Assembly: GCA_964403795.1 (NCBI GenBank) | Contig: CAYOHP010000167.1 | Coordinates: 1-13,021 of the forward strand | Direction of reading: 5' to 3' | DNA from: CAYOHP01 sp964403795 [NCBI: uncultured bacterium] | Lineage (GTDB): Bacteria; Muiribacteriota; UBA6191; CAZXTJ01 | Length of the DNA: 13,021 bases | Translations under genes and position numbers: made by a program | In this document: piece by piece, positions 1 to 6,348 of the stretch | Layout of the letters: each line of letters opens with the position of its first letter | How positions within the stretch are numbered: position 1 is the first letter of the stretch | Notes under the pieces: model-generated | Databases searched by the model: none | The model's input: the letters and a program-made list of their open reading frames with translations, nothing else | What the model was told of the DNA's origin: nothing

Positions 1-128
1 ATCACGGTGGCGAGCCCGGGGTAGGGACCTCCCTCCAGGAACCGGCGCACGGCATCGACGCTCGGCACCAGGGACAGGACCCGATCGGCTTCGGAGAGAT
101 AGCGGACAATCCGTTCGGGGTTGCGCAT
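1..128 (-). CDS. 5' fragment of an unidentified protein (N-terminal 42 residues)
   Basis: Only the N-terminus is in the window; the gene runs off the left edge. The minus-strand ATG at 128-126 is preceded by a good Shine-Dalgarno GGGAGG (135-140 on the plus strand, 6 nt spacing), which makes this a real start. The translation begins MRNPERIVRYLSEADRVL and ends near GGPYPGLATV. The visible part has no catalytic motif, signal peptide or membrane segment. The pattern of a short helical lead-in followed by a tyrosine and LATV resembles the first residues of MoxR/CoxD-type AAA ATPases, where a Walker A loop would follow within about 20 residues. That is a guess that the neighbouring sequence would settle. 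The gene is divergent from the inositol-phosphate synthase, with 284 nt between the two starts. Confidence 0.6.
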   Translation of the reverse strand, partial: MRNPERIVRYLSEADRVLSLVPSVDAVRRFLEGGPYPGLATV

Positions 129-279
129 CGAAGACCTCCCGAGGACCTCGCAAGCAGGGGGCGTGCCAGCCTTCCGAAGAAGCCGGATCCCCTCTCCAAG
201 CGGCTCCCCAGGGAAGCAGGGCGAGGGCCAAGGGCACTGGATGGGCAGGACTCGCGAGGGACCGCGATCTTCGCGCGAG

Positions 280-324
280 CCGGTCCCCGGAGCGGGGAGC
301 GGGATCTCGAGCCTCGGGGACCGG
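280..324. repeat. 10-bp perfect inverted repeat upstream of ino1
   Basis: CCGGTCCCCG (280-289) is repeated in inverted orientation as CGGGGACCGG (315-324), with a 25-nt spacer. It lies in the 284-nt divergent intergenic region, about 90 nt upstream of the ino1 start. No T-tract follows on either strand, so it does not look like an intrinsic terminator. It could be a protein-binding site or a chance pairing in GC-rich DNA. I see nothing else clear in 129-279. Confidence 0.4.
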
Positions 325-385
325 GGCTGGGTGGCTGGGGACGCGGGCTGGCCGCCTTCCCATGCTGCCGGGAGGGAAGAGGGGC

Positions 386-391
386 TAGTAT
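386..391 (+). promoter_or_regulatory. candidate -10 box for ino1
   Basis: TAGTAT fits the TANNNT form common in actinobacterial promoters and is one of the few AT-containing hexamers in this intergenic region. Transcription would start near 398 and give a leader of about 15 nt that still includes the SD at 401-406. No convincing -35 hexamer is seen at 16-18 nt upstream, so this is a weak call. Confidence 0.35.
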
Positions 392-400
392 CGGCCTCTC

Positions 401-406
401 AGGAGG
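401..406 (+). promoter_or_regulatory. Shine-Dalgarno site of ino1
   Basis: A perfect AGGAGG lies 6 nt before the GTG at 413. It fixes that GTG as the start in preference to longer readings of the same frame. Confidence 0.85.
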
Positions 407-412
407 CCTGTC

Positions 413-1513
413 GTGGAGAAGATCCGGATCGCGATCGCGGGCGTGGGGAATTGCGCCAGTGCCCTGGCGCAGGGCATCCGCTACTACCGGGATGCCGCCC
501 CCGAGGACGCGATCGGGCTCATGCACTGGGCGATCGCCGGGTACCGGCCCTTCGACATCGAGGTGGTGGCGGCCTTCGACATCGACCGGCGCAAGGTCGG
601 GCGGGACTTCGCCGAGGCGGTCTTCGCGGCCCCCAACTGCGTGCGGGTCTTCGCCGCCGACCTGCCGGAGTCCGGAACCCTGGTGACCCGGGGGCCGATC
701 CTGGACGGGTTCTCGGAGCACCTGCGGGACTACCCCGAGGACGAGACCTTCCTGCCGGTCGAGGGGCCGGATCCGAGCCGGGCCGAGATCGTGCGGGTCC
801 TGCGGGACTCGGGGGCCGAGATGCTGCTGAACTACCTGCCGGTGGGGTCCGAGGCGGCCACCCGGTTCTACGCCGACTGCGCGCTCGAGGCCGGGATCGG
901 GTTCGTGAACAACATCCCGGTGATGATCGCCAGCGACGCCGGCTATGCCGCCCGCTTCGCCGAGAAGCGGCTGCCCCTGATCGGGGACGACATCATGTCG
1001 CAGCTCGGGGCCACCATCACCCACCGGGCGCTGGCCGAACTCTTCACCAGCCGGGGCCTGGCGCTGGACCGCACCTACCAGTTGAACACCGGCGGGAACA
1101 CCGACTTCCTGAACATGCTGAACCGGACCCGGCTGGCATCCAAGAAGGTCTCCAAGACCGAGGCGGTGCAGTCGGTGACCTCCCGGCGCCTGGCGCCCCG
1201 GGACATCCACGTGGGGCCGAGCGACTACGTGCCCTGGCAGCGGGACAACAAGGTCTGCTTCATGCGGCTCGAGGGCCGGGGTTTCGGGGACGCCCCCATC
1301 GACATCGAGGTCCGCATGTCGGTCCAGGACTCGCCGAACTCGGCCGGGGTCGGGATCGACGCCATCCGCTGCGTGAAGGTGGCCCTCCAGCGGGAGCAGG
1401 GCGGGGTCCTCTACGGACCGTCGTCCTACTTCTGCAAGCACCCGCCCCGCCCGGCCAGCACCAACGACGCGGCCCGGCGGGCGACCGAGGACTTCCTGGC
1501 CGGAGAGGCGTAG
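413..1513 (+). CDS. ino1: myo-inositol-1-phosphate synthase
   Basis: Ino1 converts glucose 6-phosphate to 1L-myo-inositol 1-phosphate with bound NAD, in the cytoplasm, and feeds phosphatidylinositol and other inositol compounds. The 366-residue length matches the short actinobacterial class rather than the roughly 510-residue eukaryotic enzyme. The N-terminal Rossmann motif is AGVGNCASAL (9-18). The catalytic/oligomerisation region is recognisable as GDDIMSQLGATITHR (191-205), QLNTGGNTDFLNML (223-236), the lysine-rich ASKKVSKTEAV (242-252), and DSPNSAGVGIDAIRCVK (306-322). The GTG start at 413 is set by AGGAGG at 401-406. The gene stands alone: it is divergent from the left-edge gene and convergent with the coiled-coil gene, 77 nt from its stop. 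A PimA-like glycosyltransferase about 2.8 kb downstream fits use of the product in inositol lipids, but the two are not in one transcript. Confidence 0.95.
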   Translation: MEKIRIAIAGVGNCASALAQGIRYYRDAAPEDAIGLMHWAIAGYRPFDIEVVAAFDIDRRKVGRDFAEAVFAAPNCVRVFAADLPESGTLVTRGPILDGFSEHLRDYPEDETFLPVEGPDPSRAEIVRVLRDSGAEMLLNYLPVGSEAATRFYADCALEAGIGFVNNIPVMIASDAGYAARFAEKRLPLIGDDIMSQLGATITHRALAELFTSRGLALDRTYQLNTGGNTDFLNMLNRTRLASKKVSKTEAVQSVTSRRLAPRDIHVGPSDYVPWQRDNKVCFMRLEGRGFGDAPIDIEVRMSVQDSPNSAGVGIDAIRCVKVALQREQGGVLYGPSSYFCKHPPRPASTNDAARRATEDFLAGEA

Positions 1514-1590
1514 CCAGTCGGCGACGACGGTCGAACCCGGGTCGTGGCATCGAAGCCAGGCTGACCGGGCGGCGGTCGGTCGGGCCGGCT

Positions 1591-3054
1591 CTACTGGCGA
1601 GCGGCGGCTACCGAGGCGGGGCTGCCCCGCTGGGCGGCGGTGGCGGTCCCGGACCCCGTCGAGGCCGGCTTGGCGGCGGCGGTGTACTTGGCCACCAGGG
1701 CCGCCAGGCGCTCCTCCCGCAGCTTGGTGAGCTCGGCCTGGACCTTGGAGATGGCACCCGGCGACCAGAGCGAGACGTCGGGCTTGCCCCGGGCCTTCAC
1801 GTTGCCGCCGATCAGCTGGCCGTGCTCGTTGCAGGAGAAGCCGGCCGGGGCCTCGGACTGGCAGGCGGCCTGGAGTCGGCTCTGGATCTGGCCCATCGGC
1901 AGGATCGGGATCAGGCCCCAGGGGTTGCCCCCGTTCTTGGCGAGCTCGGCGTTCAGCTCCGCCTCGGCCTGGGCTTGGGGGTTGGGGGGCGTGCCGGCAG
2001 TCGGGGCGGCCGGGGAGCCTCCCCGGGGGGTCGAAGCGCTGGCCGGGTCGTTGGGCGATCCGGTCCCGGTCGGGGTGGTCGAGGCGGTGGCCGAGTCGGT
2101 CGAGGGAGCGCCGTCGCCGCCGCGGAGCTCGGCCTCCCGGGCGGTCAGGCGCTGGAGGTCGCCTTCCAGCCGCTGCTTCTCGAAATCGATGGCCGCCCGC
2201 TCCTTGTCGAACTCGGCCTTGGTGGCGGCTTCCCGCTCGGTCTTCTCCTTGTCGAGGGCGGCGATCCCGTCGGTGAAGGTCTTCTCGATATCGGCCCGGC
2301 GCTTGGTGATGTCCTCGGTGAGCTTCTTCCGGGCCTCTTCCATCCCGGTCCGCTCGGTGGCGATCTGCCGCTGGACCTCGTCCCGACGGCTCCGGGCGGT
2401 TTCCTCCACCTGCCGGAGCGCCGTCTGCATCTGCTGGTCCAGCGCCTGGAGCTGCTGGCTGGCCACGTCCTGGGTGATCTGGCCGGCCGCCACCGCCTGC
2501 TGGATGGCGGTGCGCGACTGCTGGGCCTGGGACTGGATGCGCTGGGTCTCGGTGGTCACGAAGGTCTGGATGTCGGTCTCGAAGCGCTGGATCGAGGCGT
2601 CCCGCTGGCGCCCGTTCTCCTCCAGGAGCTTCACCTGCTCGGCCTCGTAGGTCTGGAGCTCGGCCAAGGCCTGGTCGCGATTGGTGGTCAGGGTCGCCCG
2701 GCGGGTCTCCTGGTCCTTGGCGAAGCCCTCCGTGGTGGTGCGCTCCCGGTCGGCCAGTTCCTGGGCCCGGGTGGCGACCGCAGCCAGTTCGCCTTCGATC
2801 CGGGTCCGCTCGGCCGCCGCCTGCTCGAGGGTGGTGATCCGGGAGACGTCGAGCACGTTGGGCCCGACCCCGGTGGGGGCATTGGGGTCGAAGGGCGGGG
2901 TGGGACCGTCGGTCTGGATCCGGAACGCCTTGGAAGTGACCGGCATGCCGAAGAAGGCGCCGTCGTCGTCGTCCCGCCAGCTCTGGGCGTCGGCGGAAGG
3001 CAGGGTCAGCACCAGGGCGAGGGCAGCGAGGGTTCCCAAGGATCCACGTCGCAT
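1591..3054 (-). CDS. secreted coiled-coil protein of unknown function
   Basis: I do not recognise a named family. With the ATG at 3054 the protein has 487 residues. It opens with a clear Sec signal peptide: MRR, a hydrophobic stretch GTLAALALVLTLPS, then ADA|QSW as a likely cleavage site near residue 23. Residues of about 75-312 are highly charged, Glu/Gln/Arg/Ala-rich and heptad-like, so a long coiled coil. A Pro/Thr/Ser/Gly linker (about 313-365) leads to a compact C-terminal part with NPWGLIPILPMGQ and two cysteines (about 398 and 408) that could form a disulfide outside the membrane. The start is set by GGAGG (plus strand 3063-3067, 8 nt spacing). The same frame is open 25 codons further to 3129, but that would bury the signal peptide. 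It lies 138 nt downstream of the epimerase on the same strand and may have its own promoter. A structural or wall-associated role is inference. Confidence 0.8.
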   Translation of the reverse strand: MRRGSLGTLAALALVLTLPSADAQSWRDDDDGAFFGMPVTSKAFRIQTDGPTPPFDPNAPTGVGPNVLDVSRITTLEQAAAERTRIEGELAAVATRAQELADRERTTTEGFAKDQETRRATLTTNRDQALAELQTYEAEQVKLLEENGRQRDASIQRFETDIQTFVTTETQRIQSQAQQSRTAIQQAVAAGQITQDVASQQLQALDQQMQTALRQVEETARSRRDEVQRQIATERTGMEEARKKLTEDITKRRADIEKTFTDGIAALDKEKTEREAATKAEFDKERAAIDFEKQRLEGDLQRLTAREAELRGGDGAPSTDSATASTTPTGTGSPNDPASASTPRGGSPAAPTAGTPPNPQAQAEAELNAELAKNGGNPWGLIPILPMGQIQSRLQAACQSEAPAGFSCNEHGQLIGGNVKARGKPDVSLWSPGAISKVQAELTKLREERLAALVAKYTAAAKPASTGSGTATAAQRGSPASVAAARQ

Positions 3055-3192
3055 GCGGAGGACCTCCAGAGCGGCACCACGAGTCCCGAGGGGGGGCGCC
3101 GGCTCCGCAGCTGCGGTTGCCTGGCCCACCGGGCGAATCTTGCCTGAAAATTCCGGGATCGCCTAGCCCCCCCGGGAGAAGAGAGGTCCCGC

Positions 3193-4185
3193 CTATCCCC
3201 GGGGGAGTCGCCCGCTCTCCACCAGCCAGTCCACGGTCGCGCCCAGGACCTCCCGGGCCGGCCGGGCCGTGAACCCGAGCTCCCGCCGGGCCTTCCCCGA
3301 GTCGGCGAACCAGTACCGGGTGGCGTAGGGCAGCATGCGGGGTTCCAGGGGCAGGGGAAGGCCGCAAGCGAGGGCCATCCGACCGAGGCCGCGGACCAGG
3401 GAGCGAGGAAGGACCAGGACCGGGGTGGCCAGCGCAAGGTGGTCCAGGACCAACCGGGCCAGCTCCACCACCGAGAGGTTGTCGCCGCCCAGGATGTAGC
3501 GCTCCCCGCTCCGACCCGACCGCAGCGCGGCCGCGATCCCCTGGGCCACGTCGTCGACATGCACCACGCTGGTCCCTCCCCGGCAGGCGAGGACCACCGG
3601 CCAGGAGCGGGCCACGTCGACCAGGTTCCCGGAGGTGATCCCGGCGACGTCCCCGGGTCCGTACACCTCGGCGGGGTTCACGATCACGACCCGCTTTCCC
3701 CCCGCCGCCGCCGCCCGGCACAGGGCCTCGGCCTCCCGCTTGGCCTCGGCGTAGGCGAGGCCGCACCCGTCCAGGGTGAAGGCGCTCTCCTCGTCGAAGA
3801 CCCGGGGTTCGTCGGAGCCGTTCACCGCCGCCATGGTGGAGACGAAGACCATCGCCGGGGATCCGGTTCGCGTCAGGAGTGCGAGCAGGCTGCGGGTCCC
3901 CTCGACCACCACGCTCGGGAGCCGGGGCGAGTCGATCTCGCTCCAGGCCGAGGGGCTGGCCAGGTGGACCACGCCGCCGCATCCCTCCAGGGCCGCCGCC
4001 ACCGACTCCGGCTCGGTGAGGTCACCGGGGCGGAAGTCGACTTCGAGGCCGGCCAGGCGCGAACGGTCGGAGCGCGGCCGCACCAGGCACCGGATCGGGA
4101 TCCCCTCTGCCGCCAGCCGGCGGGCCACGGCCGAGCCCACGAACCCGGTTCCCCCGATCAGCAGGACGGGACCGCTGCGGGTCAT
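3193..4185 (-). CDS. NAD(P)-dependent epimerase/dehydratase (extended SDR)
   Basis: This is an extended short-chain dehydrogenase/reductase of 330 residues, acting in the cytoplasm on a nucleotide sugar or a hydroxy/keto substrate. The N-terminal Rossmann motif is GGTGFVG (11-17). GDLTEPES (54-61) is the usual acidic turn, VVHLAS (72-77) the beta-4 region, the catalytic Ser sits in FVSTMAAV (S116), and the catalytic pair is YAEAK (Y145, K149). NPAEVYGPGD (170-179) and VVHVDDVAQGI (207-217) are typical of sugar epimerases and of dihydroflavonol-reductase/3-beta-HSD-like enzymes. The C-terminal DSGKARRELGF is also typical. The start is the ATG at 4185, with GAGGA (plus strand 4192-4196) 6 nt upstream. 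A longer reading to 4212 lacks such a site. Substrate cannot be assigned. It is divergent from the glycosyltransferase (98 nt apart), so a role in making a sugar donor is plausible but unproven. Confidence 0.88.
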   Translation of the reverse strand: MTRSGPVLLIGGTGFVGSAVARRLAAEGIPIRCLVRPRSDRSRLAGLEVDFRPGDLTEPESVAAALEGCGGVVHLASPSAWSEIDSPRLPSVVVEGTRSLLALLTRTGSPAMVFVSTMAAVNGSDEPRVFDEESAFTLDGCGLAYAEAKREAEALCRAAAAGGKRVVIVNPAEVYGPGDVAGITSGNLVDVARSWPVVLACRGGTSVVHVDDVAQGIAAALRSGRSGERYILGGDNLSVVELARLVLDHLALATPVLVLPRSLVRGLGRMALACGLPLPLEPRMLPYATRYWFADSGKARRELGFTARPAREVLGATVDWLVESGRLPRG

Positions 4186-4270
4186 GGGGCGTCCTCGGAG
4201 CGCCGGCGCCATGCATCCGGGACCCGGCTCCCGGCGACCGTCCCCATGGGCGTCGGCTCCGCCGATCCGG

Positions 4271-4276
4271 TACCGT
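4271..4276 (+). promoter_or_regulatory. candidate -10 box for a leaderless glycosyltransferase mRNA
   Basis: TACCGT (TANNNT form) ends 7 nt before the GTG at 4284, the spacing expected if transcription begins at the start codon itself. No SD precedes this GTG, which agrees with leaderless translation, common in Actinobacteria. No -35 is evident. The 98-nt divergent region also contains GCGCCGGCGC (4200-4209) and the small inverted repeat CCGGG-A-CCCGG (4217-4227), either of which may be chance in such GC-rich DNA. Confidence 0.3.
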
Positions 4277-4283
4277 CGGGCCG

Positions 4284-5414
4284 GTGCGGATCCTCCTGGC
4301 CACGCCCTACGACCTCTCGGTCCCCGGCGGAGCCAACCGTCAGCCCCTGGGGCTCCTCGATCCGCTGACCCGGGAAGGTTTCGAGGTCCGGCTGGCCGGG
4401 CCCTGTTCGGGACCCGTCCCGGGCGACGACCCCCGGATCGTGCCGCTCGGGCCGGTCACCCGCATCCCCCTGAACGGAGCCGCCTCCCCGGTCTCGCTGG
4501 ACCCTCGGATGGTCTCCGCCCTGCGGCGCCTGCTGGCCGACTTCCCGCCCGACGTGGTCCACGTCCAGGAGCCGGTGGTGCCGCTGCCCTCGGCGGCCCT
4601 GCTCTGGCTGGCTCCGTCCCGGGCCCGGAAGATCGGGACCTTCCATACCTACAGCGAGACGAGCCGGGGCTACCTCTATGCCTGGCCCTGGGTGCGGGCG
4701 GTCTGGTCCCGGCTCGACCTCCGGGTGGCGGTCTCGGAGGCGGCCCGGGAGTTCGCCACCCGATACCACGCGGCAGAATTCCACATCGTGCCCAACGCCC
4801 TCGACCTCCCGGCCCCGGACCTCCCGCTCCGGCCCGTCCCGACGCCAGAGGGTCCGCTCCGGATCCTCTTCGTGGGCCGCATGGACGAGCCCCGCAAGGG
4901 CTTCTCGATCCTGCTCGGGGCGCTGGCCCGGGTCGAGGCCGCGCACCCCGGCACCCTCCGGCTCGTCGCGGTAGGCCGGGGCCGGGAAGCCCACACCGCC
5001 CGGGTCGAGGCGGAACGACTCCCGGTCGAATTCGCGGGCGAACTCGACGAGGCGGGGCTCGCGACCGAGTACCGCCGCGCCGAACTGGCGGTGGTGCCGA
5101 GCCTCGGGGGAGAGAGCTTCGGCCTGGTGGCGCTGGAAGCCATGGCGCACGGGACCCCGGTGGTGGCGACCTCGATCCTCGGCTACCGCGCCTGGATGGA
5201 GGGAACGGCCCGCCTGGTCCCCCCCGGGGACGAGGCGGCGCTGGCAGGGGTGCTCGAGGAGCTGGCCGCGGACCGCAAGGCCCGGGAGGCCATGGCAGCC
5301 CGGGGCGCGACCCTCGCAAGCCAGTACTCGTGGCCCAGGATCGCCGCCACGTGGATCGGGATCTACCGTGGCCTCCTTCCCCCTCATCGTTCGAAGACCG
5401 AGGGTTCGGGATAG
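4284..5414 (+). CDS. GT4 glycosyltransferase, PimA-like (phosphatidylinositol mannosyltransferase type)
   Basis: This GT-B retaining glycosyltransferase has 376 residues, the length of PimA. The N-terminal acceptor domain opens MRILLATPYDLSVPGGANRQ with the PGG loop (14-16). DVVHVQEP (90-97), GTFHTYSE (118-125) and RVAVSEAA (147-154) follow. The donor domain has ILFVGRMDEPRKGF (194-207), the phosphate-binding Arg/Lys motif seen in PimA, and SLGGESFGLVALEAMAHGTPVV (273-294) with the E-x7-E pair E277/E285. In the family it transfers mannose from GDP-mannose to the inositol of phosphatidylinositol at the inner membrane face. The exact acceptor here is inferred, with other GT4 lipid or glycan acceptors possible. 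The GTG start has no SD and may be leaderless. Its 3' end overlaps the convergent Stealth gene by 31 nt. Confidence 0.88.
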   Translation: MRILLATPYDLSVPGGANRQPLGLLDPLTREGFEVRLAGPCSGPVPGDDPRIVPLGPVTRIPLNGAASPVSLDPRMVSALRRLLADFPPDVVHVQEPVVPLPSAALLWLAPSRARKIGTFHTYSETSRGYLYAWPWVRAVWSRLDLRVAVSEAAREFATRYHAAEFHIVPNALDLPAPDLPLRPVPTPEGPLRILFVGRMDEPRKGFSILLGALARVEAAHPGTLRLVAVGRGREAHTARVEAERLPVEFAGELDEAGLATEYRRAELAVVPSLGGESFGLVALEAMAHGTPVVATSILGYRAWMEGTARLVPPGDEAALAGVLEELAADRKAREAMAARGATLASQYSWPRIAATWIGIYRGLLPPHRSKTEGSG

Positions 5415-6319
5415 GTGCGGTCGAGGAAGTCGCGGACCAGGGCCACGACCTCGGGATCGGGATGATCGCCCTGGTCGTCGTTCAGGCAATAGAACTTGGG
5501 CCGGTCCCGCTCCAGAGCGGCGAGACCCCGGCGCTGGGCCGCCACCGAGTTGGTCAGCTTGTGGAACCGGTGGAAGCCGTAGAGGCGCCAGATGGGCACG
5601 ACTTCGGTCGGGATCTCCGGGCGCGACAGGTGCCAGTAGCAGTACAGGCGCTCGAAGGAGAGGCTGTCGGGGCGACGGAAGCGATGGCCCCGGGTGGCCG
5701 CCACCTGGGGGGCGTAGGCCGCCAGCATTTCCTCCCACCACGGCTTGTGGACGAGCAGCGGCGTGTGGCCCAGGCCGAACGAGTAGAGGGCGAAGCGTTC
5801 CTCGTAGATCATGAACGGGAGGCGCTCGCCGAGGAGCGTGCCCATCACCCGGAGCCGGCCGCCCTCGAAGAAGTCTTCCAGGGTGGTGGGCGCCCCGAAG
5901 AGGTAGTCGTCGTTCACGTAGAGGAAGGTCTCGGAGAGACCCGGGACGAGGTGCAGGTGGCTCTCGATGCAGCGGGAGTTGAAGGTCGGGAGGATCGCGG
6001 GGTCCATGACCTCGTCGTGATGGACGACCCGGATCCTCGGGTGGTCGGCCAGCCAGGCGGGGACATGGGGGCGGGCCGTGAACAGCACCACGTTGCGGAT
6101 CCAGGGTGCGTACCGGGAGAGCGAGCGCAGGCTGTAGCGCAGCAGGTCGTAGCCGTCGCGGGTGCGCTCGGGGTTCCGGTCGCGGGGCCGTCCCGCGTAG
6201 CGGGCCACGAGATCGCGGTACTCGGGTCGCTCGCCGTCCACCCAGGTGTAGACGGCGTCCACCGGTGCGCCGGGGTCGATCACGGGCTGCCGCGCTCCGC
6301 CACCCGGCCACGCTACCAC
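5384..6319 (-). CDS. Stealth-family sugar-phosphate transferase
   Basis: Stealth proteins (bacterial capsule enzymes such as CpsY and SacB, and the human GlcNAc-1-phosphotransferase) transfer hexose-1-phosphate from a nucleotide sugar to a glycan. All four conserved regions are visible: CR1 DAVYTWVDG (21-29); CR2 LRYSLRSL (60-67) with PTFNSRCIESHLH (111-123) and FLYVNDDYLFG (132-142), whose DD pair is catalytic/metal-binding in the family; CR3 HTPLLVHKPWW (185-195); CR4 KFYCLNDDQG (275-284). The 311-residue length is typical of a complete bacterial member, without signal peptide or membrane segment. The start is uncertain. GTG at 6319 has GGGGAG only 1 nt upstream, while GTG at 6283, just before the conserved core, has GGAG 11 nt upstream. 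It may build phosphodiester-linked surface polysaccharide together with the neighbouring glycosyltransferase. Confidence 0.9.
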   Translation of the reverse strand: MVAWPGGGARQPVIDPGAPVDAVYTWVDGERPEYRDLVARYAGRPRDRNPERTRDGYDLLRYSLRSLSRYAPWIRNVVLFTARPHVPAWLADHPRIRVVHHDEVMDPAILPTFNSRCIESHLHLVPGLSETFLYVNDDYLFGAPTTLEDFFEGGRLRVMGTLLGERLPFMIYEERFALYSFGLGHTPLLVHKPWWEEMLAAYAPQVAATRGHRFRRPDSLSFERLYCYWHLSRPEIPTEVVPIWRLYGFHRFHKLTNSVAAQRRGLAALERDRPKFYCLNDDQGDHPDPEVVALVRDFLDRTYPEPSVFER

Positions 6320-6348
6320 GCTCCCCGGAGGGTCCGGAGCGTCCCGCG

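Noticed and set aside
1514-1590. Possible bidirectional terminator between ino1 and the coiled-coil gene
   Set aside because: Only a weak bulged hairpin (ACGAC at 1524-1528 with GTCGT at 1541-1545, inner GGT/ACC) is found and no T-tract follows on either strand.
3130-3192. AT-rich patch (GAAAATTCC near 3147-3155) as the promoter of the coiled-coil gene
   Set aside because: It stands out in base composition and may belong to a promoter, but I cannot place a -35/-10 pair with sensible spacing on the minus strand.
2-3982. A minus-strand open frame of more than 1300 codons crossing several genes
   Set aside because: Its translation is low-complexity Arg/Pro/Gly-rich with no family motif. It runs antisense to ino1 and out of frame with the coiled-coil and epimerase genes, which have clear motifs. 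It is a GC-content artefact.
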